DNA of 64,000 nt from contig BTPG01000004.1 in NCBI GenBank assembly GCA_036245525.1, positions 14,130,843-14,194,842 on the forward strand. Direction: 5' to 3'. Every line of letters starts with the position of its first letter. The stretch's first letter is position 1. The stretch comes from Semisulcospira habei. Lineage: Eukaryota; Mollusca; Gastropoda; Semisulcospiridae. The notes under the pieces are model-generated. The model saw nothing but the letters and a program-made list of their open reading frames with translations, did not search any database and was not told where the DNA came from. Both the position numbers and the translations under genes were made by a program. This document shows positions 1 to 12,387 of the stretch, in pieces.

Positions 1-2153
1 AGTTTTAATGAAAGCGAGTTTCTGTTTGATCTTAACAGCGCACCTTTTGATGAAGTATTTAGTAAATCTGACCCTGACAGCGCTCTGTCTGTTTGGTATA
101 CCATCTTTCTTAAGATCTTAAATAAACATGCGCCCCTGCGGAGGAGACGCGTCAAACACGCATCACTCCCGCCGTGACTTACTCAAGACATCATTCAAGC
201 CATGAGGGTGAGAGATGATCTGAGACAGCAGAAGCGCTTCACTGAATTTAAGCGTGAGCGTAATCGCGTAAAATCTTTTGTGCGACAGGCTAAAAAATCT
301 TTCATTGATCGCTTGATTAAACAAGACAAAGACATGTCCACGCTCTGGCGCGCTATGGCCGTAGTGACTGGAGGCAAGTGTAATAAATCTCCTTTAATCC
401 CTTCTGATCTGACTGCAGACATGTTTAACGACCATTTCCTTTCCGTTGCCGAGTCTCTTGTCCCTTCAGAAGCACGTTTTCAGCCCTACTCTTGCTCAGA
501 CAGACTAGTTGACTTTTGTAGAACGCGAACTGCAGGATCTGATCCTTTCGTGATTCCACCACTGGCAGTGCACGAAGTCGGTAGGACAATTAGTTCAATG
601 AAGAATAAGAAATCGTCCGGGCCAGATGAAATCAGCCCCAAAATACTTAAATTAGCTATTCCTTATGTTATTGAAACAATAACCTTTATTTATAACTTGT
701 GCATTCAAACAAATATTTTCCGGCAAAGGAACTTAAAAAAGCCAAGGTTATACCCCTCCCGAAAACAAGAGTTATGACTGATGTTAATAACTATCGCCCC
801 ATATCACTATTGTCCATCCTTAGTAAACCACTTGAACGGCATATCCATAAACATCTCTTGGAATATTTATAAAATCATACATTAATCCACCCCCTTCAGT
901 CGGGATTCAGACCAAAGCACAGCTGTCACACGGCCCTAGCACGTCTAACTGATGTGTGGCTACGCTCAATAAATCAGGGCGAATTTACCGGCGCTGTATT
1001 TATTGACTTACGAAAAGCCTTTGATCTTGTGGAACATAAACTTCTACTTTCCAAGCTAAATGTGTACTTCGGTAGTTCGTTTTGCAATAAATGCATTTCT
1101 TCCTCAATTAACTACAGCCAGAAATCTCTTTACCACCATGGCACAACTCCACTTTTTGCCTCATATCTTAGCGACAGACAGCAGCGCGTCATGGTCAATG
1201 GATCATACTCCTCAAGCGGATTAGTAACACGGGGAGTTCCCCAGGGTTCAGTCCTAGGGCCTCTTCTGTTTTGCCTCTTTATAAATGACCTGCCGCTACA
1301 TTTGACTAGCGACAAAATTTCATGTGATTTATTCGCTGATGACGCCACAATTCACACCCCGGACAAGAGTATTGATTCTTTAAATGGCCGTTTGCAGCAG
1401 GGTTTGAGCGAAATTTCCACTTGGTGCACAAACAATGAAATGATTTTAAATCCTTCCAAAACGGAATGCATGACGATAGCAACCCGTCAGAAGCACCAGC
1501 TCAAGCCACTTACACTCAGCCTGACTATCGATAATGACATCGTTAGTCAGGTCACGGAACACCGATTACTTGGTGTAATTGTTGATGACCAGATGAAGTG
1601 GCAATCACGCATAAATGCTGTATGTAAAACTGTTGCTAGAAATGTTTTTATGCTTTCAAAGTTGAAGTACTTTATCGATGTTGATGCTCGCAATTTATTT
1701 TACAATGCACATGTCAAATCCCACATCGATTATGCGTCCACGATATGGGATGGCAGCGGTGACATACACTTGAAGAGGCTTAACTCCCTGCATCGGAGAG
1801 CAGCGAAACATATCCTGCCTGATTCAGCCCTAACAACTGATGAAAGACTTGAAAAACTAAAAATGCTACCTATTAGCAAGCATCACCTCTTAAACAAGGG
1901 TGTGGTTATGTATAAAATCTGGAATGAGATTCACCCAGAATATCTTTGTAAGCTCTTTACCAAGGCAAGTTCAGGTTATTCTACTTCAAGACGAAACTTT
2001 ATTACACCTCGCCCCAGGATAGATCTCTTTAAAACCAGTGTATCTTTCTCAGGCGCATCTTTCTGGAACACACTGCCAACATGTATAACACACGCTAGCT
2101 CCCTCTCCTCTTTCAATGAATGCCTCCTCAAGTACTTGTCTGCTGATACATAA
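1..2153 (+). pseudogene. LINE reverse transcriptase (ORF2-type), decayed
   Basis: This is the region between endonuclease and reverse transcriptase followed by the whole reverse transcriptase domain. The protein would copy element RNA into DNA at a nicked target. Visible motifs are the SSGPDEISPKILK segment near 615-650, FIDLRKAFD (RT motif A) near 1000-1025, GVPQGSVLGPLLF near 1233-1270 and the catalytic FADDA near 1330-1345. The frame is broken three times: an in-frame TGA at 175-177 where related proteins usually have Trp, a 2-base gain near 720 that shifts the frame, and a TAA at 870-872. The last uninterrupted stretch is 954-2153. Copy 2 carries none of these lesions, so they arose in this copy. 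It is not expected to make active protein. Confidence 0.85.
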
Positions 2154-2619
2154 TCTACCACAAGTATTCGTATCAAACATGTGCTTATCGTATAATCAGT
2201 GCATGCTGCCGTATGGTTTGTGCATACTAATTACATAATTCAACTTTCTATTATAATCCAAATAATTTTTGCTGTCTGAAGTGAATTTTCACTATGATCC
2301 AAATGATTTGCTTCGTATATAGGTCAAGTTATCATTAGCGCGTGTTTGTGTGTGCGCGCGAGCGTGTATGTGTCAGTGTGCGCACGTTGCGTGTACTTTC
2401 TATTTTTCGTTTGTTTTTTGTATGACCGAATGAATGAATGAATTTTGTTTAATGTCTCTTCATGTTTAATGTTTCCTAATTTTTCTTTGTGTAAATTGGT
2501 ACTATTAGTATTACAATTATTATTCTGTGTTTGTAGAGTAGCAACGGCAAGTATGAAAAATGGCACACGTGCTAATTACTTTATCCGTTGAGAAATAAAG
2601 TTTCATTTCATTTCATTTC

Positions 2620-2623
<4 letters not shown>
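1..2623 (+). mobile_element. Jockey/CR1-like LINE, copy 1 (5' part outside window)
   Basis: The element enters the window inside its single large ORF and runs to a 3' end made of an AATAAA signal (2594-2599) and an (ATTTC)n tail, followed directly by a long (TC)n tract. The 3' UTR (2154-2600) is non-coding and holds a short GT-rich stretch. A second copy of the same element follows head to tail after the TC tract and shares the tail structure, so the tail is a property of the element. The clade is inferred from the reverse-transcriptase motifs and the pentamer tail; a library comparison would be needed to name it. Confidence 0.85.

Positions 2624-2711
<88 letters not shown>
2624..2711. repeat. 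(TC)n microsatellite at LINE-LINE junction
   Basis: About 88 bases of pure TC directly continue the (ATTTC)n tail of LINE copy 1 and end exactly where LINE copy 2 begins inside its coding region. A similar tract follows copy 2. Confidence 0.95.
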
Positions 2712-2712
<1 letters not shown>

Positions 2713-2714
<2 letters not shown>

Positions 2715-4383
2715 TGATTTCTGTAGAACGCGAACTGCGAGATCTCATCCTTTTGTTATTCCACCCCTGGCAGTTCACGAGGTTGGTAAGACAATAAGTT
2801 CCATGAAGAATAAAAAATCTTCCGGGCCAGATGAAATAAGCCCCAAAATACTGAAACTATCACTTCCCTATGTTGTAGAAACAATAACTTATGTCTACAA
2901 TTTATGCATACAGAAAAATGTTTTCCCAAAGGAACTAAAAAAAGCTAAAGTTATTCCCCTACCTAAAACAAAAGATCTGTCCGATGTTAACAATTATCGC
3001 CCCATTTCACTTTTGTCTGTCTTAAGTAAACCCCTTGAACGACACATTCATAAGCATCTGTTAGAATACCTGGGAAAACACAAATTAATCCACCCCCTCC
3101 AGTCAGGTTTTCGCCCGAAGCATAGTTGTCATACAGCCTTATCGCGACTTACTGACACGTGGCTAAGTTCAATGAACAAAGGCGAATTCACAGGTGCTGT
3201 TTTCATAGACCTTCGGAAAGCTTTTGACATGGTAGATCATGAAATTCTCCTTTCCAAGCTCAGCATATATCTGGATGGTTCATTTTCAAGTAACTGTTTT
3301 CATACATCAGACGGCAGTTAGGCATCTATTCATTCCTTTAAAACAACCTCGTTTTTCGCTTCCTATCTTACAGACAGACAGCAGCGCGTGATAGCCAATG
3401 GATCTTACTCTTCAAGTGGTTTAGTAACAAGAGGAGTGCCCCAGGGCTCTGTCCTGGGACCTCTTCTCTTTTGCATATTTATCAATGACCTGCCACTACA
3501 TTTTACGAATGACAGAATTGAATGTGACTTGTTTGCCGATGACGCAACAATCCACACCCCCGATAAGTGTCTCGAGTCTTTAAATGATCGTTTGCAACAG
3601 GGACTGAGTGAAATTTCCAAATGGTGTGAAAATAATGCAATGATCCTTAATCCCACCAAAACCGAATGTATGACGATAGCAACCCGTCAGAAGCATCAGC
3701 TCAAGCCACTTTCGCTTAGCCTGGAAATCCAAGACCACACCATTACACAAGTAACTGAACATCGCCTACTTGGAGTTATTGTTGATAACCAGATGAAATG
3801 GCAATCTCACATCAATGTTGTCTGTAAAACTGTGTCTAGAAATGTGTTTATGCTGTCTAAGCTAAAATATCTTATTGATGTCGACACTTGCAAACTATTT
3901 TACAATGCCCATGTCAAATCCCACATCGATTATGCCTCCACGACATGGGACGGCAGTGGTGACATACACATGAAGAGGCTTAACTCCTTGCATCGCAGGG
4001 CAGTGAAGCAGATCCTGCCTGATCCAGCTCTTTCTACCGACCAAAAATTTGAAAAACTAAAAATGCTTCCTCTTGACAAGCACCATCTCTTTAACAAAGG
4101 GGTAGTCATGTATAAAATCTGGAATGAAATCCACCCAGAATACCTATGTAATCTCTTCACCAAGGTAGCTTCAGGCTATTCAACATCAAGGCGAAACTTC
4201 GTCACACCACGCCCGAGGATAGATTTATTTAAAACTACCCTTGCTTTCTCGGGCGCCTCGTTTTGGAATAAACTGCCAGCGCACATAACACACACTGGTT
4301 CACTCCCCTCTTTCAAGGAAAGCCTCTTCAAGTACCTGCTATCTAACAGCTCATTCACTGGTTCGGGTATCTCCATCGCCTAA
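2713..4383 (+). pseudogene. LINE reverse transcriptase, one in-frame stop
   Basis: One reading frame is open from the truncation point to 4383 except for a single TAG at 3319-3321. The frame before and after it is the same (2803 and 3388 starts are in phase). RT motif A FIDLRKAFD (near 3208-3234), GVPQGSVLGPLLF (near 3436-3470) and FADDA (near 3532-3546) are intact. The C-terminal half includes the conserved HRLLGVIVD and SHIDYASTTWDG segments. The copy lacks the endonuclease because of 5' truncation, so it could not move by itself even without the stop. Confidence 0.85.
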
Positions 4384-4435
4384 AGCCTTGATATTAACCT
4401 CCGCGCGCACGTGCGTGTATATGGATGTGTGTGCG

Positions 4436-4450
4436 CGCGCGCGTGCGTGC

Positions 4451-4507
<57 letters not shown>
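4436..4507. repeat. GC/GT microsatellite in LINE 3' UTR
   Basis: A (CG) then (GT)n tract in the 3' UTR of LINE copy 2; copy 1 has a much shorter GT-rich stretch at the matching place (2338-2375), so the tract expanded in this copy. Confidence 0.9.
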
Positions 4508-4513
<6 letters not shown>

Positions 4514-4840
4514 CATGCGGCGCGAGCGTGCGCGCGTGTTTGATTTCAGTGAAAAAAGGAATTTTAAAGACTATCTTTTTTTTTTTTTTTTTTTTTTTTT
4601 TCGTTCACATTGTTAGTAATCATAATTGGTGCCCTCCATTTTGCCTTATCCATCTCTTTTTGAACGACTTGTTATATTATGTGCACTTTCATGTTAGTAA
4701 CTTTGTACTTTTGTATCTTAGTAGCTTTGTACCTTTAGCAGATTTGTACCTTTGTAGTTTAGAAACGGCAAGCGTGAAAAATGGCACATGTGCTAACTGC
4801 TTCTTCCGTTCAGAAATAAAGTTTCATTTCATTTCATTTC

Positions 4841-4844
<4 letters not shown>

Positions 4845-4912
<68 letters not shown>
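4845..4912. repeat. (CT)n microsatellite after LINE copy 2
   Basis: Pure CT dinucleotide tract continuing the (ATTTC)n tail of LINE copy 2. Confidence 0.95.
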
Positions 4913-4916
<4 letters not shown>

Positions 4917-4924
4917 TATGGTTG

Positions 4925-4992
4925 CATCTCCAAGAGGCCTAGATCCTCGTGTACCCGGAGGGCGCATGAACATCTATGCCTCTTGAGGATAT
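4925..4992. repeat. Degenerate class C foldback hairpin
   Basis: Contains CCAAGAGGCCTAGATCCTC and, further on, CATGAACATCTATGCCTCTTG, the two arms of the AAGAGGCATAGATCCTCATGAG hairpin that recurs elsewhere in the window (for example near 9120, 16469 and 21085). The centre is replaced by unrelated bases and no TTAA flank is visible. Confidence 0.6.
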
Positions 4993-5557
4993 TCGGAATG
5001 CGCGGATGCACTCACGCACACGCACACGCATACATGCAAATCGACGCGTTTATGGAAGAGCATGCAGGTGTACTTAGTATAGCATGTAGCAAGGTAAAGT
5101 CAACCTGATTTCACACATTAATTATAGCAAAACTGAAATTGTACCGTGAAATTCTAGTTTTGTCACCAGTTTCCCCAAGTCTTGAAGCGAAAGCGAAACT
5201 CATATCACGTTAAATATAATATTACGTAAAAACAAAAACAAAAATACATCATGACAAATGACGTTTGACAAACCAATGACGCGTATGCACTGCGTGCGCC
5301 CCTTATAGAGTGCACTATGACGCATTGGCACATCTGCGAGGCATTTTCAAAAGGAGATAATTATTTGAACATCAGAATCAAGTCAAAGACAAAAGGTAGA
5401 GACCCTTGACAGCAAAGACAGCTCTCGTATAACAGTACGTCTGTTACAGTTCATCTTTTTAACTGAGAGTCTTAGGTTATTTAATTAATTGAATGAGTGA
5501 ATGATGATGCCATGTATTGTATAGATAGACAGTGATTTTCCCCAAGAGGGATTAATA
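4993..5557. other. Intergenic, nothing recognised
   Basis: Mixed-composition sequence with a short CA-rich start and no ORF, hairpin or repeat family that I can identify. Confidence 0.6.
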
Positions 5558-5561
5558 AAGT

Positions 5562-5692
5562 ATTATTGTATTGTATTGTATTGTATTGTATTGGATTGGA
5601 TTGGATTGGATTGGATTGGATTGGATTGGATTGGATTGGATTGTTTTGTAACATTGTATTTATTGTATTGTATTGGATTGTTTTGTATTGTA
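5562..5692. repeat. Pentanucleotide (TTGTA)n/(TTGGA)n microsatellite
   Basis: About 25 pentamers in blocks: TTGTA, then TTGGA, then TTGTA mixed with TTGTT. The block change indicates point mutation followed by local expansion. The apparent minus-strand ORFs here are only periodic sequence. Confidence 0.9.
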
Positions 5693-6019
5693 TATAGAAG
5701 GGACTTTGTAGTTCCATCTTGTTGAATTTTTTTTATTAGTGCTATCGTTTTCAAAAATGAATTATTTGTCACTCAAAGTTAAGAGGTACACTGATGGCTA
5801 CGCAATTATAATATCATCCTTTAATCTAGTTATATGCAAACATTCTAGCAAAAACAAGAAATATTACGGACTCAAGTGCGGGTAAAACCGCTTTTTGTGG
5901 AAGGTCAATGTTTACTCTAATTAATAAACCAAACAAACCACCTCGGGAGAATTCTTGTAAAGAAAATAAACTTAAGTTTCAAGTTTGTCTGCCCACAAAC
6001 GCCTGTGCCAGTCGTCACA

Positions 6020-6021
<2 letters not shown>

Positions 6022-6084
<63 letters not shown>

Positions 6085-6240
6085 GTTTGGCGCCAAAAGT
6101 CCGTTCTACAGCAAGGTAAGAGTATATAGACATGACGTCATTTTTATCGCACTGCTTCTTTGCCAGAATTGGAAGCCCGCCCGCCCGCCCATGACGTCAT
6201 GTGCATTGGAAGCTCTCCGACAAGACTCATTTCAAAGTTG
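6022..6240 (-). repeat. CRE-containing interspersed repeat (class F), inverted copy
   Basis: A (CA)n tract (6022-6080) followed by sequence whose reverse complement resembles 7120-7262: the TTGGCGCCAAAAG segment, a TGACGTCA at 6133-6140, a run of CCCG and a second TGACGTCA at 6192-6199. A weaker inverted piece of the same repeat lies at 6470-6575. Function unknown; at least two longer copies exist in the window (7095-8060 and 34855-36290). Confidence 0.7.
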
Positions 6241-6786
6241 TTCGTATTTTAATTTTAAGTGAAAATAACAACAACAACAACAAATAAATACGGAATTATA
6301 TGTTGTTCAACCGACCTTCTATAAACGGTTATTAAACTTTTGCACGAGTCATCCAATGTCAATATGCTCAGACATTCTTTGAATGAAGGATGTCCTCAGT
6401 TTTCAATCCTGTACGTACACAAACATCGGAGCTTTTCGTCATACGCACACACGTACACACGTACGGCTACGAAAAAAATTACGTTCTGCAATTTGCGGTT
6501 AGCTTAACTAGACATGACGTAATTGTTATAATGTTACATGAGTTGTCGGAGTTGAGGCCTGTGACGTCGTAGGAATGGTACTGAATTCGATTTGATTACT
6601 AAATAGTAAGGGCTTAAAAACGAAGAGTACACCAGGACTGAGACTTACCTCCATTGCCATACAGCCAGACGAGAAGTCAGTCCCTCCACTGCGTGTGGTT
6701 CCATGAACGGCAAAGCACACCTGTCAAATGACAGAAAGCCACTGGACTGAACTGGTTCAGTGCATGATTACATCTTCAGTGGCTGA

Positions 6787-6924
6787 CTTCCGGTCAGAGC
6801 ACTGTTTGAGTAGAGAAATGACTTCCGGTCAGAGCACTGTCTGAGTAGAGAAATGACTTCCGGTCAGAGCACTGTCTGAGTCGAGAAATGACTTCCGGTC
6901 AGACCACTGTCTGAGTAAAGAAAT
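6787..6924 (+). repeat. 35-bp tandem repeat, about 4 copies
   Basis: The unit begins GACTTCCGGTCAGAGCACTG and ends GAGTAGAGAAAT. Copies differ by one to three bases, and the last is diverged at its end. Confidence 0.9.
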
Positions 6925-7094
6925 GTGTTTCACAATGTGTATCAAAGCACAGCATTTATTTCTTGATTTCTTCTGGTCACTACTTTAAAAAAAAAAGTCT
7001 TTGTTAACAGTGTCTAGAAGAACAGACCCAGGTACCGCTGTACATTATACACACTTTTTACTCCTTTTATTGTGCGATTTCTGTAATAAAAATA

Positions 7095-8060
<966 letters not shown>

Positions 8061-8309
8061 GCACGTGACCTCCAAACTTTGAGATGAAATCCTCATCTTG
8101 TTTATTAAACAGAAATTAGAAGAAATGAACACTGTACATCGATACACCTCGTGATTACGCATTTTCCTACCCCAGCCTGTGGGTAAAGGCAAGCATTGCG
8201 AACACGTGTAGGCTCACTTACCAAGGGAAATAAGTAGAAGCTGGCGAAACAAGTAAGAGAAGAGTTATACCCCGTTACCTCAACTATAGTAGGGCATGGG
8301 CTTACGTTC

Positions 8310-8372
8310 TCTCTCCCCCCCCCCCCCCCTCTCTCCCCCCCCCCCCCCTCCCCCCCCTCTCCCCCCCCCCCC
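8310..8372. repeat. Poly-C / CT-rich tract
   Basis: Runs of 10-15 C separated by CTCT. Low-complexity; ORFs here are not credible. Confidence 0.9.
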
Positions 8373-8425
8373 TATAAAAAAAAGAAGAAAAAGAAAAGAC
8401 ACACACGGAGCAGTACACTGACATT

Positions 8426-8670
8426 TTAACCCTCTTGACTGCTGCTGACGACACCGTCCGGTGGAGAAGACGTGCGACACTTGAAACCCTTGCCGTTAAC
8501 TCATTCGAGACGTGCCGCCTTCGGATACGCGGCAGAAGCCGGGTGTACACATGGAGCAGGCTGAAGCCGCGTATCAGGAGGCGGCACGTCACGAATGAGG
8601 TAAAGAGCCACGTATACCAAGAGGCATAGATCGTAACGCGGACGCTCACGGACATCTACGTCTTGCGGCT
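8426..8670. mobile_element. Class C TTAA foldback, interrupted by class B element
   Basis: Starts TTAACCCTCTTGACTGC, as in other class C elements. It is interrupted at 8496 by a class B element and resumes after 8603 with CCAAGAGGCATAGATC, one arm of the class C hairpin. The far end is eroded, so the right boundary is approximate. Confidence 0.5.
8496..8603. mobile_element. Class B TTAA foldback MITE, with loop insertion
   Basis: Left arm TTAACTCATTCGAGACGTGC continuing CGCCTTCGGATACGCGGC, right arm its imperfect complement ending CGAATGAGGTAA. The loop is about 40 bases here, against a near-zero loop in the perfect copy at 16259-16338. Confidence 0.75.
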
Positions 8671-9078
8671 GGGTGGTGTTCAGTGTTCTTTGACAGCGAG
8701 GGTGGTAATTATTTCCACCTACCTCGTGGTCGCCGCACCTCTCTACGGTCTGGCACGCGGCCGGGTGGAACACTCGGTCACAGGAGAAGCACAGCGGGCC
8801 GCCCTCTGAAAATAAAATATTGGCCGGTGGTAGTGAAATTTTTTTTCTTTGTTTGGTGGTTTGTTGTTGTTGTTTTTTTTTTGGGAGGGGGGGGGGGGTG
8901 GGCGGGGTGGGTCTTCAGGTTTTGTGACCAGCTTCAATGTTTTGAACAAGTTGCAGGTGAGAGCCGTACAGAGGAAGCACGTCACAAAAGGAGTGCGCAA
9001 ACAAACACCAACAGAGGCCGTACAGTCGAAATAGGTGAATGTGCTGTTCTGTGATTCTGGACCTTACACCACACATAC
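8671..9078. other. Intergenic, with T-run and G-run
   Basis: Contains a T-rich/TTG-rich stretch and a run of G near 8885-8900. No gene or repeat family recognised. Confidence 0.5.
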
Positions 9079-9293
9079 TTAACCCCTTGACTGCCGAGAA
9101 AACATTAACACGACCCAGATGCAAGAGACATAGATCCTCATGAGCCCCCACATTCGTGGGGGCTCATGAGGATCTATGCGTCTTGCTGACATCAATTTGT
9201 ATCACGTTTCTTGCACGGTTTTAGCTTTTGGTCGTTGAGTGGACACAGAGTTCATAAACAGTCATGTACGTGCTGTGGCATGCAAGGGGTGAA
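9079..9293. mobile_element. Class C TTAA foldback MITE
   Basis: Begins TTAACCCCTTGACTGCCGAG. Its centre (9120-9186) is a near-perfect hairpin whose arms read GCAAGAGACATAGATCC and the complement, closed by GAGCCCCCAC/GTGGGGGCTC. The right end GCAAGGGGTGAATG resembles the right end of the copy at 39619-39812. It encodes nothing and must rely on a transposase elsewhere; the TTAA target suggests a piggyBac-type enzyme (inference). Confidence 0.7.
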
Positions 9294-9361
9294 TGTAGTT
9301 CCCTATTACTACGGCTAAAATCAAAGACCACATACGTTTAAATTCAAGATGCCCGCCATTT

Positions 9362-9515
9362 TTCAGTAGCTCGCTTGAGCTCGCCCTTAGCACCACGTGA
9401 ATGTTCTGTGTTTATGTACAGTGTGTGAGGGAATGCGCGTGATTCACGTGAGCGTGCTTGTTGGGTTCAGTTCGCGGGCTGCGCTTTGAGCCGATTTTCA
9501 GTCGGGGATAAAGCG
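9362..9515 (+). mobile_element. tRNA-SINE (class D), 3' part
   Basis: Matches the body of class D copies elsewhere: CAGTAGCTCG, CACGTGAATGTTCTGTGTTT, TTGGGTTCAGTTCGCGG and GCGCTTTGAGCCGATTTTC. The tRNA-like head is missing. LINE sequence starts just beyond it. Confidence 0.65.
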
Positions 9516-9554
9516 CTTATTTCATGCGCTGATTTAATTAGATGTGAACATCTG

Positions 9555-12282
9555 CCCACTGAAGCCTGGAAAGGAGTCCTCGGCAAGCATGGCGTGGGGA
9601 ACTGCAATGACAATGGCCGCCTACTGTTGGAGTTCTGTGCGGAGCAGCAACTGGTCATCACCAACACTACTTTTCAGCAAAAGGACAGTCGAAAGACCAC
9701 CTGGATGCATCCTCGCTCCAAACACTGGCACCTTATCGACTATGTCCTAGTGCGTCAGAGGGACCGCAGTGACGTCCTCCTCACCAGAGTGATGCCCAGC
9801 GCAGAGTGCCACACTGACCACCGCCTTGTCCGCTGCAAACTCAGGCTCCACTTCAAGCCAAAACCCAAGAAATGGGGGCCCCCCAAGAAAAAGCTTGATG
9901 TTGCCAGCCTTCAGCGTGATGATGTGAAAGCTGCCTTTCAGACAGATTTACAGCGCAGGCTCAAAGACACAGCGGACCCAGTAGACTCCTCCCCTGAAAC
10001 ACTTTGGGAACAACTAAAAACTGCTATTGCAAAATCCTCTGCAGAAGTCTTGGGTTTCGCCAGAAAGAAGAACAAAGACTGGTTTGACGAAAACGATGTA
10101 GAGATCCAGGAACACCTAGCAAAAAAAAAGAGCCGCCCATCAGGCTCACCTAGCCCAGCCTTCCTGCCCTGTGAAGAAGTCTGCCTTCCGCCTCGTCTGC
10201 AGCAGTCTCCAGCGCAAGCTCAGAGATCTCCAGAATGAGTGGTGGACCAGACTTGCACAGAGGACCCAGCTTTGCGCTGACAATGGTGACTACAGGGGTT
10301 TCTACGAAGCACTGAAAGCAGTGTATGGCCCCAGGCACCTGGTACAAAGTCCCCTGCGAAGCGCGAACGGCCAGGCACTCCTCACAGATAATACCTCCAT
10401 CTTGAACCGCTGGTCGGAATACTTTCAGAGCCTCTTCAGCGCTGAGCGCACTGTTCAAGAAGCAGTCGTCCTACAAATCCCACACCTCCCAGTAAAGGTT
10501 GAATTGGACGAACCGCCCACCGCTGAAGAGACCCTCAAAGCCATCCATCAGCTCAAGAGTGGCAAAGCAGCAGGCATTGGTGGAATACCGCCAGAGATCT
10601 GGAAACATGGAGGCACAGCACTGCACAACAAGCTCCATGACCTCTTTCTCTGCTGCTGGGAGGAAGGAACACTACCAAAAGATCTCCGTGATGCAGTCGT
10701 TATCACCCTGTACAAGAACAAAGGCGAGAAGTCTGACTGTTCCAACTACCGGGGAATTACCCTGCTGTCCATTGCTGGGAAAATCCTTGCAAGGCTGCTC
10801 CTGAATCGGCTGGTACCTGCCATCGCTGAAGACCAACTCCCAGAGGGCCAGTGTGGCTTCAGAGCAAACAGGAGCACCACCGATATGGTCTTCGTGCTGA
10901 GACAGCTACAGGAGAAGTGCCGCGAGCAGAACAAAGGGCTGTACGTAACGTTTGTCGACCTAACAAAAGCGTTCGACACTGTGAGCAGGCAAGGCATGTG
11001 GCAGATCCTGGAGCGACTTGGCTGTCCCCCAAAGTTCCTCAACATGATTGTCCAGCTACACGAGGACCAGCAAGGCCAGGTCAGACTCAACAATGACCTC
11101 TCAGAACCATTCCCTATTCTCAACGGTGTAAAGCAGGGCTGCGTGCTGGCACCGACCCTCTTCACCATCTTTTTTAGCATGATGTTGAAGCAGGCCACAG
11201 TGGACCTCGATGATGACGATGCAGTGTACATCAGGTATCGTCTCGATGGCAGCCTGTTTAACCTCAGACGACTGCAGGCCCACACGAAAACCCTAGACCA
11301 ACTGATTCGCGAGCTGCTTTTTGCTGATGATGCTGCCCTCGTTGCACACACAGAGAGAGCCCTGCAGCGCATCACGTCTTGCTTCGCAGATGCTGCCCAG
11401 CTCTTTGGACTCGAGGTCAGTCTTAAAAAGACAGAGGTCCTCCATCAGCCGGCACCCAAGACAGTGTACCGCCCTCCTCACATCACCATCGGCGAGTCTG
11501 AACTAAAGTCAGTGCACCAGTTTACTTACCTTGGCTGCATTATCACGTCGGACGCCAAGCTGGACAAGGAGCTTGACAGCAGGCTGGCAAAAGCGAACAG
11601 CGCTTTCGGGCGACTTTTCAAGCGGGTGTGGCACAATCAGCAGCTGAAAACAGGCACCAAGATCAGCGTGTACAGAGCTGTGGTCCTCACCACCCTGCTG
11701 TATGGTTCCGAGTCCTGGGCCCTCTACCGCAGCCAACTACGACTCCTCGAACGCTTCCACCAGCGCTGCCTGCGTACCATCCTGGGCATTCACTGGAGTG
11801 ACTATGTCACCAACGTCGAGGTCCTTGAACGGGCTGAAACTGTGAGCATCGAGGCTTTGCTGCTGCGGACACAGCTCCGCTGGGCGGGGCATGTCTCCAG
11901 GATGGAGGATCATCGCCTACCAAAGATCACCCTGTTCGGCGAGCTTGCTACTGGACACCGTGACAGAGGGGCACCAAAGAAGAGATACAAAGACTGTCTC
12001 AAGAAGTCACTTAGTGCCTGCCAAATCGACCACCACCAGTGGTCTTCGCTTGCTGCGGACCGTGACACCTGGCGCTCCACCATTTACAAGGCAGCTGTCT
12101 CCTTTGAGGACTCTCACAGAGCTAGCCTTAAGGACAAGCGGCTCAGGAGAAAAAACAGAGATGCCGCAGCTCAGAACCCTGGCCATACCTTCCCCTGCAG
12201 CCACTGCGGTCGAACCTGCCTGTCTCGGATTGGCCTCCGCAGCCACGAACAAGCCTGCAGACGTCGTGGGCAACTCCTATAA
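9555..12282 (+). pseudogene. LINE endonuclease/reverse transcriptase, one frameshift
   Basis: The first part (frame of 9486-10238) is the C-terminal half of the endonuclease: TTWMHPRSKHWHLIDYVLV and TDHRLVRCKLRL carry the Asp and Asp-His typical of these nucleases. The second part (frame of 10171-12282) is the reverse transcriptase with FVDLTKAFDTV near 10951-10980, GVKQGCVLAPTLF near 11125-11165 and FADDAALVAH near 11317-11345. It ends with FPCSHCGRTC...SHEQAC, a Cys2-His-Cys-like motif. The two frames join at a run of nine A (10121-10129); one base fewer restores the frame, so this is a one-base slippage. Otherwise the ORF is clean, suggesting a fairly young insertion. The clade (RTE- or I-like) is not settled. 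Confidence 0.85.
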
Positions 12283-12319
12283 AATCTTCGTTCGCGAAGT
12301 CAAGCCAAGAAGATTTAAT

Positions 12320-12387
12320 TAATAGCTGCGAAAGTGTCGTATAGCGTTGCCACAGGCAACGCTATACGACACTCCTGCAGCTATTGA
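12320..12387. other. Hairpin downstream of second LINE ORF
   Basis: Arms 12320-12351 and 12355-12387 with core AGTGTCGTATAGCGTTGCC are near-perfect complements around a 3-base loop. It lies 38 bases after the LINE stop codon. It could be a 3' UTR recognition structure of the LINE or an independent foldback. Confidence 0.8.

Larger units (their letters stand above)
2712..4845 (+). mobile_element. Jockey/CR1-like LINE, copy 2, 5'-truncated
   Basis: This copy starts abruptly after the TC tract at the position matching about 509 of copy 1 (the FCRTRTA segment of the protein). It continues through the stop at 4381-4383, a 3' UTR containing a GT microsatellite and a T-run, the 3' sequence ending in AATAAA (near 4815), an (ATTTC)n tail and another (TC)n tract. 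It is strongly similar to copy 1 but not identical, so it is a separate insertion or an older duplication, not an assembly echo. Confidence 0.85.
9516..12387 (+). mobile_element. Second LINE family, 5'-truncated
   Basis: A different non-LTR element from the one at 1-4845, with apurinic-type endonuclease remnant, reverse transcriptase and a C-terminal zinc-knuckle-like motif. The 5' end is lost inside the endonuclease. A 31-bp-arm hairpin follows the ORF at 12320-12387 and may be the element's 3' end. No poly(A) or short tandem tail was found. Confidence 0.8.
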
